Shown: in pieces, positions 43,755 to 51,431 of the stretch
Layout of the letters: every line of letters starts with the position of its first letter
Position numbering within the stretch: position 1 is the stretch's first letter
NCBI GenBank assembly: GCA_041741995.1
Contig: JBGSJN010000010.1
Span: forward strand, 1-52,231
From: WTXA01 sp041741995
GTDB taxonomy: Bacteria; Bacillota; TC1
Direction: 5' to 3'
Length of the DNA: 52,231 nt
Made by a program: the position numbers and the translations under genes
Notes under the pieces: model-generated
What the model saw: only the letters and a program-made list of their open reading frames with translations
What the model was told of the DNA's origin: nothing
The model's database searches: none

Positions 43755-44948
43755 ATGATTAAACGTGATGAATATCTTAAGAAGATAATTGGATATAGAG
43801 GGAAAAAGATAATAAAAGTAATTACTGGTATTAGACGTTGTGGGAAGTCTACTTTACTTGAGATGTATAGAAATCATCTAATTGAGGATGGTGTAGACAA
43901 GAATAATATTATTAGTATTAATTTTGATGATATGAGAAACGTTGCTCTTTTAGATTATAAGGTTCTATTCAAACATCTTGATGAAAAAATCGGTGAGGGC
44001 GGCTTTTATACAATTATTCTAGATGAGATTCAGAATGTGGAGAATTTTCAGTATGTGGTTAATAGTTTATTCTTAAGGGATAATGTTGATATATTTATAA
44101 CTGGTTCAAATGCATATATGTTATCTGGTGAGTTGGCTACATATTTATCTGGTCGGTATATAGAAATCAATGTTCTGCCATTGTCTTTTAAAGAATTTGT
44201 TAATCATAAGGGCATGAGTGATAAATTACAGAAGGCCTACAGAGAATATATTGAGTTGGGGGCTTTTCCGTATTTATTGCAATTAGATGATACAAGTCAA
44301 ATTCAAGAATATTTGAGGGGTATTTATAGTACGGTTGTTTTGAAGGATATTTTATCTAGAAACAAGATTGGTGATGTTATGATGCTTGAGAGTATCATTA
44401 ATTTTATGCTTGATAATATAGGAAATATTGTTTCTACCAAGAAAATTAGTGATACTATGACTTCTCTTGGTAGAAAAATTAATGTTAGAACTGTTGAGTC
44501 ATATTTGACTGCCTTGGTGGAGAGCTACATTTTTTATGAGGTTAGAAGGTATGATGTTAAAGGACGTCAGCATTTGAAGACTTTAGGCAAGTACTATGTT
44601 GTAGATATAGGTTTTAGAAACTTACTTCTTGGGAATAAGGGCCTGGATATTGGATTTGTGTTGGAGAATATTGTCTATTTGGAACTAATCAGAAGAGGCT
44701 ATAGTGTCTTTATTGGCAAGGTTGGTCAGTTGGAGATTGATTTTGTAGTATCAAAAGGAAGTGATTTTAAATACTATCAAGTTTCTGCAAGTGTAAGGGA
44801 TAGTTCTACTTTAGAAAGGGAGTTAAAGTCACTGCAGTCGGTGGGTGATTCATATGAAAAATTTGTATTGACTTTAGATGATGATCCAGTGAGAAATTAT
44901 GATGGTATTAAGGTGATGAATGTCCTTGATTTTCTAGTAGAAAACTAG
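43755..44948 (+). CDS. AAA-type ATPase with DUF4143 domain
   Basis: A 397-residue protein of a widespread but poorly understood family. The AAA_14 part has Walker A TGIRRCGKSTLLEMY and Walker B IILDEIQNV; the C-terminal DUF4143 part contains KYYVVDIGFRNLL and a nuclease-like IDFVVSKGSDFKYYQVSASV, reminiscent of a PD-(D/E)xK fold. The start at ATG 43755 is preferred because GGAGGT is 6 bases upstream; an ATG at 43743 would precede it. Single-gene unit with its own promoter and terminator. Often mobile or variably present among relatives. Confidence 0.88.
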   Translation: MIKRDEYLKKIIGYRGKKIIKVITGIRRCGKSTLLEMYRNHLIEDGVDKNNIISINFDDMRNVALLDYKVLFKHLDEKIGEGGFYTIILDEIQNVENFQYVVNSLFLRDNVDIFITGSNAYMLSGELATYLSGRYIEINVLPLSFKEFVNHKGMSDKLQKAYREYIELGAFPYLLQLDDTSQIQEYLRGIYSTVVLKDILSRNKIGDVMMLESIINFMLDNIGNIVSTKKISDTMTSLGRKINVRTVESYLTALVESYIFYEVRRYDVKGRQHLKTLGKYYVVDIGFRNLLLGNKGLDIGFVLENIVYLELIRRGYSVFIGKVGQLEIDFVVSKGSDFKYYQVSASVRDSSTLERELKSLQSVGDSYEKFVLTLDDDPVRNYDGIKVMNVLDFLVEN

Positions 44949-45093
44949 GGTATAGTATTTATTTATGTAACTTGATAAAAATATACATACTTAATTTATA
45001 TATAAAGTGGGGTTTTCTTAAGTGGTGGTGTTTTGGTAGTTTTTTGAATGAATTTCGTAGTGTTATTTATGAATATATAGTTGAATAATTTGT

Positions 45094-45120
45094 GGGAATA
45101 TAAAAAGATTTTATATTCCC
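45094..45120 (+). terminator. Terminator downstream of the DUF4143 gene
   Basis: A perfect 12-base stem GGGAATATAAAA/TTTTATATTCCC around AGA, followed by ATTTTGTTT. It lies about 145 bases after the stop codon. The rest of 44949-45093 is AT-rich and shows no recognisable gene. Confidence 0.75.
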
Positions 45121-45140
45121 ATTTTGTTTGGGTATTTTTG

Positions 45141-45191
45141 TTGTTCTTTTATTTAGTTGTTGTATAATTGTAATAACACTACATATGGTGT
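45141..45191 (+). promoter_or_regulatory. nrdJ promoter with NrdR box
   Basis: TTGTTC (45141-45146), 16-base spacer, TATAAT (45163-45168). Directly after the -10, over the expected transcription start, lies ACACTACATATGGTGT (45176-45191). It matches the NrdR box consensus (ACACWATATATWGTGT) at 14 of 16 positions. NrdR represses ribonucleotide reductase genes when dATP is high. A single box is seen; many promoters have two. Confidence 0.75.
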
Positions 45192-45209
45192 TTGGATGGA
45201 TGTAAATAA

Positions 45210-45229
45210 CAAGATAATGTGTTATCTTG
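45210..45229 (+). other. Hairpin in the nrdJ leader
   Basis: A perfect 8-base stem CAAGATAA/TTATCTTG with loop TGTG, ending 8 bases before the AGGAGG of nrdJ. It has no T-run, so it is not a terminator; it could stabilise the message or affect ribosome access. It is not a cobalamin riboswitch. Confidence 0.5.
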
Positions 45230-45252
45230 GTTGTAATAGGAGGGTTTTGGAA

Positions 45253-47598
45253 GTGGAAGTTTTAAAGAGACAAGGGTATTTGGTAGAGTTTGAGCCTAAG
45301 AAGATTAAGAATGCAATAGAGAAGGCGATGACTGAGACAACAGAGGGCATTGATCAGGAATTAAGTACGACTATTAGTTTACGCATTCAAGAAATGATCA
45401 AGGAGAGGGACAGAGCCATCAATGTTGAAGAGATTCAGGACATGGTGGAATATCTTCTTATGGACACTAACAGGAAGGATGTTGCCAAGAAGTATATCAT
45501 TTATCGTTATGCTCAAAAACAGGCTAGAGCTGTAACTAAGGCGTCTGAGTTTGTGATGGTTACTGATGATTTTGTAAGTAACTATAAGCATAAGAAATCG
45601 CCTATGGGTAGACTTGGTGACTTTGTTTATTATAGGACTTATTCAAGATACTTGGAGGACTTGGGTCGTCGTGAGTACTGGTGGGAGACTGTTCGTCGTG
45701 CTGTTGAGTATAATACGAGCTTGTTGCCGACTTCACGTAAGGAAGCTGAAGCTCTTTATGATAATATCTTTAATTTAAAGCAGTTCTTGTCTGGTAGAAC
45801 TTTCTGGGTAGGTAATACTGGAGTATCCAGGCATTACCCTTTATCAAATTTTAATTGTGCTTTTGAAACTATTACTTCTATTGATGACTTTAGGGATTTA
45901 TTCTATTTATTAATGGTTGGTGCCGGGGTTGGTGCCAGGGTCTTACCTGAGGATGTTGTGGCACTGCCTAAGTTTAGAACTCGTTTTGAGTTGATTCATA
46001 GAGATTATACTCCTGTTGAACCTAATGAGAGAAAGGATTATACTTCTCTTAATTTTAATGATGATGTTAGAGCTGAGATTAATATCGGGGATTCTAAGGA
46101 AGGCTGGGCTCAGGCTTTGAAGTTTTTCTTGGAGTTGATTAGTGCTCATGAGTATCGTCATATTGAGACTATTTTGATTGATTATAGCAATGTTAGACCA
46201 AAAGGTGAGAAGTTAAAGACTTTTGGTGGTTCTGCCAGTGGTCATGAGAGTATTAAGAATATGTTCAATAAGATTGGAAATGTTGTTAAAATTCGTGGTG
46301 ACGTGGAGGGTGATAGAGCGGTTCTTCGTCCTATTGATTGTTTGGATATTTGTAATATTATTGGTGAGAATGTTGTTGTTGGAGGGGTTCGTAGAACTGC
46401 TGAGATGATTATTGTTGATGCTAATGATAAGGAGTGTATTGATGCTAAGTCTAGCTTGTATCGTCAAGTTGATGGTAAGTGGGAGGTTAATAAGGATCTG
46501 ATTCATCGTCAGATGAGTAATAATTCTATCTACTATAAGGAGAAGCCAACAAGGGAAAGATTGCGTTGGCAGATTGAGAAGATGCGTTATAGTGGTGAGC
46601 CTGGTTGGGTTAATGGTGAGGCAGCTGCTAAGCGTAGACCTAATATGGCTGGTGTTAATCCTTGTGGTGAGATATTGTTGGATAGTTATGGTGTTTGTAA
46701 TTTGACTACTGTTAATGTGTTTGCTTTTGTTAAGGATGGTGTTCTTGATGAAGCTGGTTTGTATGAGGCTCAGCGTCTTTCTGCCAGGGCTGGTTATAGG
46801 ATGACTTGTGTTGAGTTAGAACTTCCTCGTTGGAATCATGTTCAAAGTAGGGATAGACTACTTGGTTGTAGTTTGACAGGTTGGCAGGATATGGTTAATG
46901 CTATTGGGGTTGATAAGGCTGGTGAAGCTAAGATTCTTGCTAAGCTTCGTGGTGTTGCCAGGATGGCTGCTGAGGAGTATGCTAAGGAACTTGGTCAAAA
47001 TGCTCCGATTTTGGTTACTACTGTTAAGCCTGAGGGTACTTTGAGTCAGTTGCCTGCTGTTTCTAGTGGTGTGCATTATTCTCATTCGGACTACTTTGTT
47101 CGTAGGGTTCGTATTAATGCTCATGATCCTTTGGTTAGAGTTTGTGAGGAGCTTGGTTATCCTGTTTTCCCTGAGGTGGGTCAGGATTGGGCTACTTGTG
47201 TGACTAAGGTTGTGGAGTTTCCTATTAAGGCTCCTCCTGGTAGGACTAAGTATGATGTTTCTGCAATTGAGCAGTTGGAAAATTACAAGATGTTCATGGA
47301 GCATTATGTGGATCATAATTGTAGTATTACTGTTAGTGTTCGTAATGAAGAGTGGGATGATGTTGAAGAGTGGGTTTGGAATAACTGGGATGAGTTGGTT
47401 GCTGTTTCTTTCTTGCCTCTTGATGATTCTTTCTATGAAATGCTTCCTTATGAGTCTATTACAGAAGAAGATTACAATAAGCGTGTTGCAGAGATGAGAC
47501 CTTTTATTCCGTCATTAATTCAGAAGTACGAAAATAACGACAATGAGCTTGATATTGGTACTGATGGTTGTGATGGTGGAGTTTGCCCGGTTAGATAG
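45253..47598 (+). CDS. nrdJ: Adenosylcobalamin-dependent ribonucleotide reductase (class II)
   Basis: A 781-residue class II reductase. GTG 45253 is chosen because AGGAGG ends 9 bases upstream; the frame opens earlier at 45157, but that part holds the NrdR box. An ATP-cone (about 1-95) gives allosteric control. Active-site landmarks are NFNCAF (C202) and NPCGE (C471, the thiyl-radical cysteine), with the C-terminal swinging pair C773/C778 (CDGGVC). It reduces ribonucleotides without oxygen using B12. The NrdR box, B12-dependent MetH and lack of nrdB nearby suit an anaerobe. Confidence 0.94.
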   Translation: MEVLKRQGYLVEFEPKKIKNAIEKAMTETTEGIDQELSTTISLRIQEMIKERDRAINVEEIQDMVEYLLMDTNRKDVAKKYIIYRYAQKQARAVTKASEFVMVTDDFVSNYKHKKSPMGRLGDFVYYRTYSRYLEDLGRREYWWETVRRAVEYNTSLLPTSRKEAEALYDNIFNLKQFLSGRTFWVGNTGVSRHYPLSNFNCAFETITSIDDFRDLFYLLMVGAGVGARVLPEDVVALPKFRTRFELIHRDYTPVEPNERKDYTSLNFNDDVRAEINIGDSKEGWAQALKFFLELISAHEYRHIETILIDYSNVRPKGEKLKTFGGSASGHESIKNMFNKIGNVVKIRGDVEGDRAVLRPIDCLDICNIIGENVVVGGVRRTAEMIIVDANDKECIDAKSSLYRQVDGKWEVNKDLIHRQMSNNSIYYKEKPTRERLRWQIEKMRYSGEPGWVNGEAAAKRRPNMAGVNPCGEILLDSYGVCNLTTVNVFAFVKDGVLDEAGLYEAQRLSARAGYRMTCVELELPRWNHVQSRDRLLGCSLTGWQDMVNAIGVDKAGEAKILAKLRGVARMAAEEYAKELGQNAPILVTTVKPEGTLSQLPAVSSGVHYSHSDYFVRRVRINAHDPLVRVCEELGYPVFPEVGQDWATCVTKVVEFPIKAPPGRTKYDVSAIEQLENYKMFMEHYVDHNCSITVSVRNEEWDDVEEWVWNNWDELVAVSFLPLDDSFYEMLPYESITEEDYNKRVAEMRPFIPSLIQKYENNDNELDIGTDGCDGGVCPVR

Positions 47599-47602
47599 GT
47601 TT

Positions 47603-47628
47603 AAAAAGGGGCCATGTGCCCCTTTTTT
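47603..47628 (+). terminator. Terminator of nrdJ
   Basis: A perfect 10-base stem AAAAAGGGGC/GCCCCTTTTT around a CATGT loop. It ends 3 bases before the tRNA-Arg gene. Confidence 0.9.
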
Positions 47629-47630
47629 GT

Positions 47631-47706
47631 GCCTCCGTAGCTCAGTGGATAGAGCAGCAGTTTCCGGTACTGCGTGTAGGTGGTTCGATTCCACTCGGGG
47701 GCGCCA
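47631..47706 (+). tRNA. tRNA-Arg (anticodon CCG)
   Basis: A full cloverleaf: acceptor GCCTCCG/CGGGGGC, D arm GCTC...GAGC, anticodon stem GCAGT/ACTGC with loop TTCCGGT (anticodon CCG, decoding CGG), five-base variable region and a T arm with TTCGATT. Discriminator G and genome-encoded CCA end it at 47706. It sits at the left edge of the AT-rich TAC cassette. Confidence 0.95.
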
Positions 47707-47762
47707 ATTAAGTATATTAAGGAACAATATTTTAAAATATTTAAGAAATATTAGAAATTTAT

Positions 47763-47791
47763 TTGTAAATATTACTTATAAGTAGTATAAT
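47763..47791 (+). promoter_or_regulatory. Promoter with operator palindrome of the TAC cassette
   Basis: TTGTAA (47763-47768), 17-base spacer and a perfect TATAAT (47786-47791). The spacer holds a perfect 12-base palindrome TACTTATAAGTA (47773-47784). This is the expected place for the XRE-family antitoxin to bind and shut off the operon. Confidence 0.7.
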
Positions 47792-47810
47792 CTAAGGAGC
47801 AAAGTAGTGT

Positions 47811-48227
47811 ATGGAAAAAACTGAAAATAATCTTTTGAATATAATTGAATATCCTGAATTATATAATTCAGAATATATTTTAGTTTATGATACATTTAAT
47901 ATAGAACTAAGAAAATTGTTAGAGAAAAGTGGGAACATTGAAGATTTTATTAGTAAATATAATAAATGTTTAAGATTTTTAGAAAATTTACAACGTACAT
48001 GTGTTGAGAGCTCAAATAATTTTGAGGAACTTAAAAATACAACAGGCCTATATTCAATGAAAATAAAAAACAAGCAAAATATTAGAATTATATTTTTCTT
48101 TGATAGTATAAAAAGTAAAGAAAAGGTTATCTTGCTAAATTGCTTTATGGAAAAAAGTAAAAAAGATTATATTAAAAATATAGCAATAGCTCAAAGTAGA
48201 AGAACCGAAATTTTAGAGTTAGATTAA
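47811..48227 (+). CDS. RelE/HigB-type toxin of a toxin-antitoxin-chaperone cassette
   Basis: A 138-residue protein whose C-terminal half has the Gp49/HigB pattern: GLYSMKIKNKQNIRIIFFF (about 79-97), then VILLNCFMEKSKKDY and a final AIAQSRR. These are ribosome-dependent mRNA interferases of the RelE superfamily. The N-terminal 70 residues are a helical extension. AAGGAG lies 11 bases before ATG, a rather long gap. Gene order toxin-HTH-SecB-like matches known TAC systems. Toxicity is inferred. Confidence 0.78.
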   Translation: MEKTENNLLNIIEYPELYNSEYILVYDTFNIELRKLLEKSGNIEDFISKYNKCLRFLENLQRTCVESSNNFEELKNTTGLYSMKIKNKQNIRIIFFFDSIKSKEKVILLNCFMEKSKKDYIKNIAIAQSRRTEILELD

Positions 48228-48241
48228 TTGGAGGGGTTAAA

Positions 48242-48628
48242 ATGATTAGGGGGAATAAACTTAAAACTGCAAAATCTTTTTTTGATGATGTTAGTCAAGA
48301 GTTTAAGTCAAAACTTGAGATTGATAATTTATTAGTAGATATTGCTTGTAAATTTATTAATTATAGAGTTACAAATCAACTTTCACAAAAGGATTTAGGT
48401 GAAAAACTTGGATTTTCACAATCTATGATTCATAAATTAGAAAGTGGAAATTATAATCCATCAGTAAAATTATTAAATGAAATATCACTAAAGTTAAATT
48501 GGGATTTTAAAATTATACTTGATTATAAAAGTAGTGAAGATATATATGAATTTGAAGAAAAACAATTTAAACAAGAGAAAAACAACCATATAAAAAATTG
48601 TAAACCTAGATTAGAGGTAGTCGCATGA
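48242..48628 (+). CDS. XRE-family HigA-like antitoxin with C-terminal extension
   Basis: A 128-residue protein with a clear helix-turn-helix at about 47-72 (LSQKDLGEKLGFSQSMIHKL). Beyond residue 95 there is a charged tail (EDIYEFEEKQFKQEKNN) ending in KPRLEVVA. In characterised TAC antitoxins a C-terminal chaperone-addiction sequence makes the antitoxin unstable unless SecB-like chaperone binds it; this tail is the candidate. GGAGGGG lies before ATG. Its stop overlaps the chaperone start as ATGA. Confidence 0.8.
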   Translation: MIRGNKLKTAKSFFDDVSQEFKSKLEIDNLLVDIACKFINYRVTNQLSQKDLGEKLGFSQSMIHKLESGNYNPSVKLLNEISLKLNWDFKIILDYKSSEDIYEFEEKQFKQEKNNHIKNCKPRLEVVA

Positions 48629-49080
48629 ATGGAGTTTATTCACCTTTTAAGTTAGAACATAATTGGGTTTCTGATTTTAGATTAGAGCAAAAGAAACTAC
48701 TAATAAAAGGCGATCAAATTAAAATTAATTATAATATTGAATATTTTATTGAAGAAATTATAAAAGAAGATAGCTTAGAGATTGGTGATGCATCTGTTTT
48801 TATTGAACTAGAAGGTATCTCAGATAAGTTAGATTCATTATTAACAATTAACTTAACTATGAATGGAAAATTTTTTTATGCAACTTCTGAATTATTGAAT
48901 AGAGATGTCGACTACCCAAAATTTCCAGAATTACTTAAAATTAATGGGGTGTCAAATTTAATACAATTAAGTAGAGCTTATTTAACATCGGTAACCTCAT
49001 TATCTGGTTTTCCTGCACCTATATATCTGCCTATGGTAAATGTTTATAACTTAAAAGAAAAAGTATTTTATAGTAAGTAA
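48625..49080 (+). CDS. SecB-like chaperone of the TAC cassette
   Basis: A 151-residue SecB-family protein. The diagnostic C-terminal region is IQLSRAYLTSVTSLSGFPAP followed by IYLP (residues about 113-136), which aligns with the SecB helix and the TFPALNLPPVNF region; the beta-strands before it fit. SecB proper is a proteobacterial export chaperone and usually absent from Firmicutes; here it follows a HigB/HigA pair, as in TAC systems. ATGA overlap with the antitoxin gene implies coupled translation. Role inferred: folding and protecting the antitoxin. Confidence 0.75.
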   Translation: MNGVYSPFKLEHNWVSDFRLEQKKLLIKGDQIKINYNIEYFIEEIIKEDSLEIGDASVFIELEGISDKLDSLLTINLTMNGKFFYATSELLNRDVDYPKFPELLKINGVSNLIQLSRAYLTSVTSLSGFPAPIYLPMVNVYNLKEKVFYSK

Positions 49081-49165
49081 ATGAATATTATTGATATCTT
49101 TAATCAAAATTTAATATAGATTACGTTAAAAAAATTAAATATTAATAATGAAATATAAATAATAT

Positions 49166-49198
49166 AAGTCTTTGAACATAAATGTTTAAGGGCTTTAT
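49166..49198 (+). terminator. Terminator of the TAC cassette
   Basis: A 14-base-pair stem AAGTCTTTGAACAT with ATGTTTAAGGGCTT (three G-T wobbles), followed by TATTTAT. It closely resembles the terminator after tRNA-Arg(CCT) at 51432-51468. Confidence 0.7.
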
Positions 49199-49237
49199 TT
49201 ATAAATTAGTGAAAATAGTTAGTGTGAGGTAATATTT

Positions 49238-49762
49238 ATGGGACAAGAAAAAAGCAAAATGAATCCGAAATGGTCAGGTTTTTTTATAGCGGCATGGTTT
49301 TTAGTTGTTGGAATTACATTATTCTATACACCTATATACATTGGTTTAAATGGACTAGTTGGAAATATAATAAATTTTCTCGGTTGGATAGCTATAATTA
49401 TTAGTTTAGTTGGTTCATTTGTTGAACTTTCAAATATTTTTAAAAATGATGGGCTGAGCAATTTGGGTGTAAGTTTGGTATTTTTGATTCCAGCTGTATT
49501 GTTACACATCTTCCAAGAGAAATCTTTGTCTAATCACATTGGTATTATAATTTTGAAAACTATAGTTATTTGTTTTATCTTATTAGGAACTGGATTATTA
49601 TTATACGGGATTTCCTTCTTTTTAGAAAATGATAATGATAATATATCAAAAGAATTTGTAGTGAGAGAAAAGAAAACTAGAAAACCTATATTAGAACACG
49701 GACTGTCAATTATAGTTGCGATATTAGGATTGATAACAGCTATTATTCAACTTGTTAATTAG
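49238..49762 (+). CDS. Hypothetical small membrane protein
   Basis: A 174-residue protein with about five hydrophobic segments (starting WSGFFIAAWFLVVGITLFY) and a short basic stretch before the last one (REKKTRKPILEHG). No family recognised. GTGAGGT lies before ATG 49238. It is AT-rich like the TAC genes and lies between the cassette terminator and tRNA-Ser, so it may be part of the same accessory region. Confidence 0.6.
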   Translation: MGQEKSKMNPKWSGFFIAAWFLVVGITLFYTPIYIGLNGLVGNIINFLGWIAIIISLVGSFVELSNIFKNDGLSNLGVSLVFLIPAVLLHIFQEKSLSNHIGIIILKTIVICFILLGTGLLLYGISFFLENDNDNISKEFVVREKKTRKPILEHGLSIIVAILGLITAIIQLVN

Positions 49763-49818
49763 GTGTTTATAAGTTCAAGTATCAAGGTAAAATAATAAAA
49801 AAACTGATTATTTATTAT

Positions 49819-49909
49819 GGAGAAGTACCCAAGTGGCTCAAGGGGCTGCACTCGAAATGCAGTAGGTCGTTGACTCGGTGCGAGGGTTCAAATCCCTCCT
49901 TCTCCGCCA
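49819..49909 (+). tRNA. tRNA-Ser (anticodon CGA)
   Basis: Acceptor GGAGAAG/CTTCTCC, anticodon stem CTGCA/TGCAG with loop CTCGAAA (anticodon CGA, decoding UCG), a long class II variable arm (about 49862-49881), T loop TTCAAAT, discriminator G and encoded CCA. The long variable arm and anticodon agree on serine. Confidence 0.95.
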
Positions 49910-49937
49910 AATTATGCTGTTTTAGTGTTTTTTATGT

Positions 49938-50013
49938 TATAATCAGTATAGAACTATGAGATGGTTTAGAAGTTAATATATTATTTGGAGTCACCTTGTA
50001 GGGGTGGCTTTTG
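49938..50013 (+). promoter_or_regulatory. Promoter and hairpin leader of the glycosyltransferase-like gene
   Basis: A TATAAT (49938-49943) is followed about 45 bases later by a hairpin AGTCACC/GGTGGCT (49989-50011) and TTTTGTTG, about 20 bases before the ribosome binding site. The hairpin looks terminator-like, so it could attenuate the downstream gene or end transcription from tRNA-Ser. Confidence 0.4.
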
Positions 50014-50035
50014 TTGTTTGAAAGAGGTGTCATAT

Positions 50036-51274
50036 ATGGAAAGTAAGAAGTTGAGGGTTGCATTAGGTTTTGTAACTGGGCGTGCTAGTTTTAAGGATGT
50101 GGCCAATGCCTACTTGCTAAAGTGGGGCCTTGGAGATTTATTTAGATCTGGGGATGTTGAGTTAAGTTTACTAGTGGCATATGATCTTGATTATATGCAA
50201 ACCAAGCCTGAGGATTTTATTATTGATGATCCTGAGATTTTAGAAATGGTTACTGGCGTGGAGTATCTTGGTGCTGAATATATTGCTGAAGAAGTTGGGA
50301 AACTTGCTGAAGATGGTGTTTTATCCCGGGATGAAGTGGAGCTTTTATTTGGTAAAGGTTATGCTAAGTTGCGAAATACTGTTTTATTCTTTGCTACAAA
50401 AATGGGTTTTGATCGTTTGATTTTTCTTGATGATGATGAGTATCCTCTAGCGTGTGTTGGTGGGGTTAATGGAGTATACTGGCTTGGTCAGGATGTTATT
50501 GGTGCTCATTTAGCTGGTCTTGAAGTTAGTGATATTACTAATGGTTATCATTGTGGTTATGTTTCTCCTATTCCGGATGTTGTTTTTGATGATGTTCTTG
50601 GAGTAGGTGATTTTAGGTTGTTTGTTGAGGCTGTTAGTAATGATATTGTGACCTGGAAGAGTATTGCAGGTAGATTTAAAGCTGGTGGTTTGACTTTTGC
50701 AGATCATAAGATTATTGATAGTGTAGAATTTAAAGTTGTTGAGGAAATAAATGGATTGAAGTTTATTTCTGGTGGTAATTTAGGTTTGAATTTGGAGACT
50801 AGTGGTAATTTGTCTCCTTTTTTTAATCCACCTGGGGCAAGAGGGGAGGATACGTTCCTTAGTTCTAGTATTGGTGATTGTGATGTGAGGAAGATTCCTG
50901 TTTATACTTTTCATGATGGTTTTGGTTCTTTTTCCTTTCTTTTAAGGGGGGTTTTACCGAAGCGTCTTGATACTGTGGGTGGTGGTTTATTTAATAGTGA
51001 TGCTAGGTTTTTAAGTGCAGCTCAAGGTTGGGTTAAGTATAGACCATTATTGATTTATATTACTGATAGAGATCATTTTGATCTTAAAATTTCTCAGATG
51101 AGAGAGACTCTTGTTATTATTGCTCCTTTGTTTGCTGAGTTTTTTGGTGATGTTGAGTTTCTTGATGTTGTTGGTGTTTTGGATTACTACGTTGATCGTG
51201 TTGAAGAGGACTATGCGGCTTTTGTTAGCGGTGGTGAGGCTTGGAGCAGACTACTGAAGCATTTGTCTAAGTAA
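50036..51274 (+). CDS. GT-A-like glycosyltransferase (putative)
   Basis: A 412-residue protein. IFLDDDEYPL (DDDE at 132-135) resembles the DxD metal/nucleotide-sugar motif. GGNLGLN (247-253), RGEDTF (269-274, possible catalytic base) and TFHDGFG (H293, possible third metal ligand) follow in the order seen in GT-A glycosyltransferases. The N-terminal 100 residues are helical and acidic. The start ATG 50036 is supported by AGAGGTG; an upstream in-frame extension to 49985 overlaps the leader hairpin. Acceptor and sugar unknown. Confidence 0.55.
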   Translation: MESKKLRVALGFVTGRASFKDVANAYLLKWGLGDLFRSGDVELSLLVAYDLDYMQTKPEDFIIDDPEILEMVTGVEYLGAEYIAEEVGKLAEDGVLSRDEVELLFGKGYAKLRNTVLFFATKMGFDRLIFLDDDEYPLACVGGVNGVYWLGQDVIGAHLAGLEVSDITNGYHCGYVSPIPDVVFDDVLGVGDFRLFVEAVSNDIVTWKSIAGRFKAGGLTFADHKIIDSVEFKVVEEINGLKFISGGNLGLNLETSGNLSPFFNPPGARGEDTFLSSSIGDCDVRKIPVYTFHDGFGSFSFLLRGVLPKRLDTVGGGLFNSDARFLSAAQGWVKYRPLLIYITDRDHFDLKISQMRETLVIIAPLFAEFFGDVEFLDVVGVLDYYVDRVEEDYAAFVSGGEAWSRLLKHLSK

Positions 51275-51288
51275 TACAAGTGAGTCTA

Positions 51289-51311
51289 AAAGGTGCTAAT
51301 ATAGCACCTTT
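51289..51311 (+). terminator. Terminator of the glycosyltransferase-like gene
   Basis: A perfect 10-base stem AAAGGTGCTA/TAGCACCTTT with an ATA loop, followed by GTGTTGTTTTT. Confidence 0.8.
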
Positions 51312-51352
51312 GTGTTGTTTTTATTGGTTTTTTTTGTTATTATTACATTGTT

Positions 51353-51429
51353 GCTTCCGTAGCTCAGTAGGATAGAGCGACAGTTTCCTAAACTGTAGGT
51401 CGGTGGTTCGATCCCACTCGGGAGCACCA
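51353..51429 (+). tRNA. tRNA-Arg (anticodon CCT)
   Basis: Acceptor GCTTCCG/CGGGAGC, D arm GCTC...GAGC, anticodon stem ACAGT/ACTGT with loop TTCCTAA (anticodon CCT, decoding AGG), T arm GGTGG...CCACT with loop TTCGATC, discriminator A and encoded CCA. It is similar to the Arg-CCG tRNA 3.7 kb upstream. Confidence 0.95.
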
Positions 51430-51431
51430 GT

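Noticed and set aside
45157..45252. Start of nrdJ at ATG 45157
   Set aside because: This stretch contains the -10 element, the NrdR box and a hairpin, and the residues do not look like an ATP-cone start; AGGAGG precedes GTG 45253 instead.
47631..49909. Classical tRNA-integrated element with attL/attR
   Set aside because: No direct repeat of the tRNA-Arg 3' end and no integrase gene were found between the tRNA and the end of the cassette.
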